A stretch of DNA of 11,728 nt from the NCBI GenBank assembly GCA_034437315.1, contig DAOTUC010000334.1, positions 1-11,728 of the forward strand, read 5' to 3'. This DNA comes from DSAR01 sp034437315 (GTDB lineage: Bacteria; Chloroflexota; Anaerolineae; B4-G1). How positions within the stretch are numbered: the stretch's first letter is position 1; the number at the start of each line of letters is the position of its first letter. The notes under the pieces are model-generated. The model made no database searches. It saw nothing but the letters and a program-made list of their open reading frames with translations, and was not told the origin of the DNA. Positions 7,529 to 11,728 of this stretch are shown piece after piece. The position numbers and the translations under genes are program-made.

Positions 7529-10500
7529 ATGCCCCACTTATCCATTGCCCTGCTGGGCACCATCCACGTGACGTTGGACGGCGAGCCGGTGACCGATTTC
7601 AAATCGGACAAGGTCCGGGCGTTGCTGGCTTACCTGGCGGTCGAAGCGGACCGAACCCATCGCCGCGACGCGCTGGCCGGGCTGTTGTGGCCTGAGCAGT
7701 CCAACCGGGACGCCCGCAGCAACCTGCGCTACACCCTGTACGACCTCCGCAAGGTGATCGACGATCACACGGCAAAGCCGCCCTTCCTGCTCGTCACGCG
7801 GAACACCATCCGGTTCAATACTGCCAGCGACCACAGCCTGGACGTCGCGGCATTGGCGCGGCGAATCGCCGGCAGCCGCGACCATTCATTCGACGACGAG
7901 GGCGCCAAAGCGGCGCACCGGAACCTTCAGTCGACCCTCGAACTGTATCGCGGGCCGTTCCTAGCGGGCTTTTCGGTGAGCGATTGCCCCGCCTTCGAGG
8001 AGTGGGCGCTGTTCAAGCGGGAGCAGATCGACCACCAGGTCGCCGACGCCCTCCATCGCCTGGCGACTATCCACGAGAGGCGCGGCGCGTACGTCCAGGC
8101 GCAAGCGTGCGTGCGACGGCATCTCGAACTGGAACCCTGGAACGAAGGGGCCCACCGCCAACTGATGCGCGTGCTGGCACTGAATGGCCAGCGCGCCGCC
8201 GCCTTGGCCCAGTACGAGATGTGTCGCCGCCTGTTAGCCGACGATCTGGACATCGAGCCGGAGATGGAGACACGCGCGCTGTACCAGAAGATCCACGATG
8301 GGAACCTGAAAGTCCCGAGGGCCAGCGGGCAAGAGGACAGAAGAGCAACACCAACCATGCCATCCCGCACCGCCGATGAAGAACGGACGACCGAGGCCGC
8401 GCCAACGGCCTTCGTCGAGCGGGATCGGGAGTTGGCCCGATTGGACGATCTCCTGGACGCCGCGCTGGCGGGACAGGGCGGCGCGGTCTTCGTCGTCGGC
8501 GACGCCGGGGCCGGGAAAACGGCGCTGATCAACGCCTTCACCCAACGAACGCTGACGGCCCACCCCGACGTCGTCGTGGCCCGGGGCCACTGCAACGCCC
8601 ACACCGGCGTCGGCGATCCCTACCTGCCCTTTCGCGAGATCCTGCAACTGCTCACCGGCGACGTCGAAGCCCAGCGGTCGGGCGGCACCATCGGGTACGA
8701 GGCCGCCCGTCGCCTGTGGCGCGCGCTCCCCGACGCGGTGCAGGCCCTGGTCGACGAAGGCCCCGACCTGATCGATCGCCTGGTACCCGGGGCGGCGCTG
8801 GCATTGCGCGCCGAGGCCTTTGCACCCGCAGGCACCACCTGGCGAGAGCGACTGGAAGCCATCGTCGGCCAGAACGCTCACCGACGAGACGGGGACGAGC
8901 GTGGGTCAGGCACGGCGACCGACCTCGACCAAGCCCTCTCGAAGCAGGTCAATCTCCTGGAGCAGGTCACCCGGGTCCTGCTGGCCCTGGCGCGCTACCA
9001 TCCATTGGTGCTCGTGTTGGAGGACTTGCAATGGGCCGACGCCGGCTCCACCAGCCTGCTCTTCCACCTGGGACGGCGGCTGGCGGGGGGAAGGATCCTG
9101 ATCGTCGGCGCGTACCGCCCGGGCGACCTGGCGCGGGGCCGGAATGGTGAGCGTCACCCGCTGGCACCGGTCATCCACGAATTGCAGCGCGACCGGGGAG
9201 ACGTTCAAATCGACTTGGGGCAGGCGAATGACCGGCGATTCGTGGAGGCCCTGGTCGACAGCGAGCCCCACCGCCTGGGCGCCGCCTTCTGCGAGACGCT
9301 CTACCGGCACACCGGCGGCAATCCGCTGTTCACCGTCGAGTTGCTGAGGGGCTTGCGAGAACGGGGCGACCTGGTGCGGGACGAGGACGGCCGGTGGGTC
9401 GAGGGGCCGTCCCTGGAGTGGGGACGACTGCCGGCCCGGGTCGAGGCGGTCATCGCCGAGCGCGTCGGGCGGCTGCCACCCGCGTGGCAAGCAGCCCTGG
9501 CTACCGCCAGCGTGGAGGGCGAGACGTTCACCGCCGAAGTCGTGGCCCGCGTGCAAGACGTCGACCCCAGCGAGATCCTCCGGCTCCTGAGCGACGTGCT
9601 GGGCCGGCAGCACCGCCTGGTGCGCGCCCAGAGCCTGCACCGGGTGGGCGCGCAGCGCCTGTCCCGCTACCGCTTCCGGCACTTCGTGTTCCAGAGATAC
9701 CTGTACCATCAACTGGACGAGGTAGAGCGCGCTTACCTGCACGAGGCCGTGGGAAATACGCTGGAAGCCTTGTACGGGGAGCATGGAGACGAGACCACCG
9801 TAGCCATCGCGGGCCAGCTGGCGTGGCATTTTGAGCGAGCGGGGTTGGTGGACCAGGCCGTGACCTACCGGTACCGGGCCGGGGAGCGGGCCGTCCAGAT
9901 GTCCGCTTACGAGGAAGCCCTCCTCCATTACACACGGGGACTGGAACTGCTGGAGACGATGCCCGACTCCGCCGACCGGGCCCGGCGTGAGCTCTCATTC
10001 CAGTTGGCGCTGGGTATCCCGCTCCGGGCCATCAAGAGCTACGGCGCCCCGGAGCGCGGCCGGGCCTACACCCGGGCGCTGGAACTGAGCCGGCAGATCG
10101 GCGAACCCGCCCAAATATTCCAGTCGTTGATCATGCACTGGAGTTACTGCATGCCCAGGGCGGAACATCGCCAGGCGCTGGGCATCGCCGAGCAGATCCT
10201 CGACCTCGCCCAGCGCATGGGCGAGCCGGCACAAACGGCCGCGGCCCATACGGTGCTCGGTATAAGCCAGGTCTACCTGGGCAAGTTCACCCAGGCCCGC
10301 GCCCATTTCGAGCGCGCCCTGGCCGACTTCGATCCCCACCAACGTCGATCCCTACTCACGGTGACCGGCCAGGACATCCAGGTGACGTGTCTGGCGTACC
10401 TGAGCTGGACCCTGTGGTTCCTGGGCTACCCCGACCAGGCCCTACAGCGGGCGGACGAAAGCATCAAATTGGCCCACGGCCTGAACCAGCCCTTCAGCCT

Positions 10501-11182
10501 GGGTTTTGCCCTGGGCATCGCCGGGGGCGTCATCCACCTGCGATGTGGCAAATACGACCTGGCCCTGGAAGAGGCCGAGACCCTGCTGCGACTTTGGGAA
10601 GAACAGGGCTTCACCCTGTACCAGGCGTGGGGCCAGTGCATCAAGGGCCGGGCGCTGACCGAGTTGGGACACGCAGACGAGGGATTGGCCATCCTGCGCG
10701 AGGGCGTGGCGGCCTGCAGGGCGGCAGGGATCCTCGCCTCTCACACACAACAGCTGGCGAACTTCGCCGAGGCGTGCGCCAGCGCCGGGGCGATCGACGA
10801 GGGATTGGACGCCATCGACGAGGCGCTGGCGCTGGTAGAGGCCCACGACGAGCGGCACTTCGAGGCGAACCTCCACCTGCGTCGGGGAGAGTTGTTGCTG
10901 CAAAAGGGACGCACATATTGGAGCGAGGCCGAGGAATGCCTGCATCGGGCCATTGAGGTCGCCTGCCAGCAGCGGGCCAGATCGTGGGAACTGCGGGCAG
11001 CGGCGGTCCTAGGGCACCTGCATCGGGAGCAGGGCCAGCACGAGGAAGCTTACCAACGCCTGGCCGACGTCCTGGGCCAGTTCACCGAGGGTTTCGACAC
11101 CGTCGATCTCCAGCAGGCCCGGGCGCTGCTTGAAAAACTCGGGGTTTTCTATACTTCACCCCCTTTGCACTGGCCGGGTTGA
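7529..11182 (+). CDS. BTAD/AAA-ATPase/TPR transcriptional activator (AfsR/SARP-like)
   Basis: This is a 1,217-residue regulator counted from ATG 7529. Order: N-terminal winged helix-turn-helix (1-97; KVRALLAYLAVEADRTHRR, GLLWPE) for DNA binding; BTAD helical domain (101-255; LYRGPFLAGF, ALAQYEMCRRLL); a hydrophilic linker; then an AAA_16/NACHT-like ATPase from FVERDREL (295), with Walker A GDAGAGKT (324-331), Walker B LVLVLED (493-499) and QWAD (501-504); then TPR-like helical pairs (about 757-1210). In this family the ATPase and TPR parts sense a signal and switch the DNA-binding part on; the signal here is unknown. The key ATP-binding residues are intact. A GTG at 7517 would add four residues, but MPHLSIALLG matches the usual family start. 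Neither start has a strong ribosome binding site. The last residues (about from 1204) are read from DNA that also encodes, in another frame, the start of the downstream membrane-protein remnant. Confidence 0.93.
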   Translation: MPHLSIALLGTIHVTLDGEPVTDFKSDKVRALLAYLAVEADRTHRRDALAGLLWPEQSNRDARSNLRYTLYDLRKVIDDHTAKPPFLLVTRNTIRFNTASDHSLDVAALARRIAGSRDHSFDDEGAKAAHRNLQSTLELYRGPFLAGFSVSDCPAFEEWALFKREQIDHQVADALHRLATIHERRGAYVQAQACVRRHLELEPWNEGAHRQLMRVLALNGQRAAALAQYEMCRRLLADDLDIEPEMETRALYQKIHDGNLKVPRASGQEDRRATPTMPSRTADEERTTEAAPTAFVERDRELARLDDLLDAALAGQGGAVFVVGDAGAGKTALINAFTQRTLTAHPDVVVARGHCNAHTGVGDPYLPFREILQLLTGDVEAQRSGGTIGYEAARRLWRALPDAVQALVDEGPDLIDRLVPGAALALRAEAFAPAGTTWRERLEAIVGQNAHRRDGDERGSGTATDLDQALSKQVNLLEQVTRVLLALARYHPLVLVLEDLQWADAGSTSLLFHLGRRLAGGRILIVGAYRPGDLARGRNGERHPLAPVIHELQRDRGDVQIDLGQANDRRFVEALVDSEPHRLGAAFCETLYRHTGGNPLFTVELLRGLRERGDLVRDEDGRWVEGPSLEWGRLPARVEAVIAERVGRLPPAWQAALATASVEGETFTAEVVARVQDVDPSEILRLLSDVLGRQHRLVRAQSLHRVGAQRLSRYRFRHFVFQRYLYHQLDEVERAYLHEAVGNTLEALYGEHGDETTVAIAGQLAWHFERAGLVDQAVTYRYRAGERAVQMSAYEEALLHYTRGLELLETMPDSADRARRELSFQLALGIPLRAIKSYGAPERGRAYTRALELSRQIGEPAQIFQSLIMHWSYCMPRAEHRQALGIAEQILDLAQRMGEPAQTAAAHTVLGISQVYLGKFTQARAHFERALADFDPHQRRSLLTVTGQDIQVTCLAYLSWTLWFLGYPDQALQRADESIKLAHGLNQPFSLGFALGIAGGVIHLRCGKYDLALEEAETLLRLWEEQGFTLYQAWGQCIKGRALTELGHADEGLAILREGVAACRAAGILASHTQQLANFAEACASAGAIDEGLDAIDEALALVEAHDERHFEANLHLRRGELLLQKGRTYWSEAEECLHRAIEVACQQRARSWELRAAAVLGHLHREQGQHEEAYQRLADVLGQFTEGFDTVDLQQARALLEKLGVFYTSPPLHWPG

Positions 11183-11504
11183 TCTAGCTGGCGCTGATCA
11201 CCGATCCGGCCCAACTACTCGCCGAATGGCCGATGCTGGCGCTCGTCTTCATCCTCCTGGTCCTATGTGGGCGGCTTGATTTCTTCCGTTTCGTCGAGAT
11301 CACACCCGGCCAGTACGTCGATTGGCGGGGCTCACTCTCGACGATCGTCACATGGTCCGCGGCCCTGATCATCGCCCCCCCCGGCCCTATGGACGCTGAG
11401 CCTGTGGGAAGTGCTCCAGCACGGGCAGATGTGGCGACAGTTAACCTCGACTGCCACCCGCTGGAACGTCGCCCGCAACCTCGTTTTCAGCCTGGTCGAT
11501 CTTT

Positions 11505-11512
11505 TCACCGCG
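11505..11512. repeat. Target-site duplication TCACCGCG, left copy
   Basis: This 8-bp direct repeat abuts the left terminal inverted repeat of the inserted element and is identical to 11664-11671. It belongs to the interrupted gene (...LFTA) and ends on a codon boundary. Eight bases is the usual duplication length for ISL3 and some other IS families. Confidence 0.85.
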
Positions 11513-11663
11513 GGGTCTTCAGGATTTCGCATGGTCTATATACAGACCCTAAAGGTTTTTGCGCTGGTTTTGATGGAAAAGGTCATTGTTTAAGGTAAAA
11601 ACGTTGTTTGCGCGGCCTTGAGCAAAACCTTTAGGGTCTCACCATGCGAAATCCCAGAGAACC
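11513..11663. mobile_element. 151-bp MITE with nested inverted repeats and ISL3-like ends
   Basis: The terminal inverted repeats are 23 bp (11513-11535 and 11641-11663), 19 of 23 matching. They begin GGGTCT and GGTTCT and share the perfect inner core GGATTTCGCATGGT. A nested perfect 16-bp inverted repeat, AGACCCTAAAGGTTTT (11544-11559) against 11624-11639, encloses a 64-base loop. An 8-bp duplication flanks the element. It has no transposase or plausible gene, so it must have been moved in trans. Termini starting GG-TCT with an 8-bp duplication are characteristic of the ISL3 family as I know it; the family assignment is an inference. It is inserted in a membrane-protein gene, and insertion plus duplication is 159 bases (53 codons), so the host frame is the same on both sides and only stops inside the element truncate it. 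Confidence 0.85.
11544..11639. repeat. Nested 16-bp perfect inverted repeat inside the MITE
   Basis: AGACCCTAAAGGTTTT at 11544-11559 pairs without mismatch with AAAACCTTTAGGGTCT at 11624-11639. Between it and the outer terminal repeat are eight bases on the left (CTATATAC) and one on the right. The two layers would fold together into a hairpin of about 39 paired bases with one bulge in RNA or single-stranded DNA. Confidence 0.85.
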
Positions 11664-11671
11664 TCACCGCG
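11664..11671. repeat. Target-site duplication TCACCGCG, right copy
   Basis: This copy is identical to 11505-11512 and directly follows the right terminal repeat. The host reading frame resumes with TTG at 11672, giving a continuous hydrophobic helix (SLVDLFTA + LVALSLYQRW) when the element and one copy are removed in silico. Confidence 0.85.
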
Positions 11672-11728
11672 TTGGTCGCGCTCTCTCTTTACCAACGTTG
11701 GGAGGGATGGACGCCGCGCTGTACATGG

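Larger units (their letters stand above)
11143..11728 (+). pseudogene. Interrupted multi-helix membrane protein gene (5' part; runs off window)
   Basis: Three pieces join into one hydrophobic protein. In one frame, FLYFTPFALAGLI is followed by TAG (11185-11187), then LALITDPAQLLAEWP, MLALVFILLVLCGRLDFFRF and ITPGQYVDWRGSLSTIVTWS. After a run of eight Cs (11375-11382) the frame must move by one base to continue as APPALWTLSLWEVLQHG and RWNVARNLVFSLVDLFTA. The 151-bp element then interrupts it, and the same frame resumes at 11672 as LVALSLYQRWEGW. At least four membrane helices are visible. The pattern loosely resembles multi-helix sensor modules that precede signalling domains in Chloroflexota, but this is a low-confidence guess. 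No ATG, GTG or ribosome binding site was found for it. The stop, the shift and the insertion argue for a dead gene; the C-run could instead be a sequencing error. Confidence 0.72.

Noticed and set aside
8906..9928. 340-codon minus-strand open frame inside the activator
   Set aside because: It is a shadow of the AAA ATPase region, whose plus-strand translation has intact Walker B and family motifs.
11233..11598. Two short open frames (11233-11598 and 11411-11593) as independent genes
   Set aside because: They are pieces of one membrane protein split by the C8 frame change, and both end inside the inserted element.

Overview
The window is GC-rich and holds three gene units plus one interrupted gene remnant. 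Together they suggest an uncultured or poorly studied Chloroflexota bacterium (Anaerolineae/Caldilineae-like). The lineage call is an inference from three things: a very large exported mosaic protein with thrombospondin type 3 and LamG modules, a BTAD-AAA-TPR transcriptional activator, and a small orphan protein of a type I associate with this phylum. No rRNA, tRNA or CRISPR array was seen.

Layout. Positions 6883 down to 1 (minus strand) are one uninterrupted reading frame of 2,294 codons, read codon by codon without a stop. It runs off the left edge, so its C-terminus is not in the window. It encodes an exported or membrane-anchored giant: an N-terminal hydrophobic signal, a LolA/LppX-like beta domain, two membrane helices, a first calcium-binding TSP3 array, about 600 residues of unassigned sequence, a block of four to five membrane helices, a second TSP3 array, and at least two LamG domains. 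Just upstream, on the same strand, is a 74-codon gene (7015-7239). A 74-bp imperfect palindrome of REP/MITE type separates the two.

Positions 7240-7528 are an AT-richer divergent control region. It holds two copies of the 15-bp palindrome AAAAACC(A/T)GGTTTTT, smaller dyads, a near-consensus sigma-70 promoter facing right, and a weaker candidate facing left. The rightward gene (7529-11182) is a 1,217-residue BTAD/AAA/TPR activator. Its divergent position makes the small gene and the giant surface gene plausible targets, but nothing in the sequence proves this.

The right end (about 11140-11728) is the broken start of a multi-helix membrane protein gene. It carries three lesions: an in-frame TAG, a +1 shift in a run of eight Cs, and an inserted 151-bp non-coding element. 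The element has 23-bp terminal inverted repeats, a nested perfect 16-bp inverted repeat and an 8-bp target duplication (TCACCGCG). Removing it with one copy of the duplication restores a continuous hydrophobic helix, so its boundaries can be set to the base. It is best explained as a MITE with ISL3-like ends. This element and the domain order of the giant protein are the two observations most worth following.
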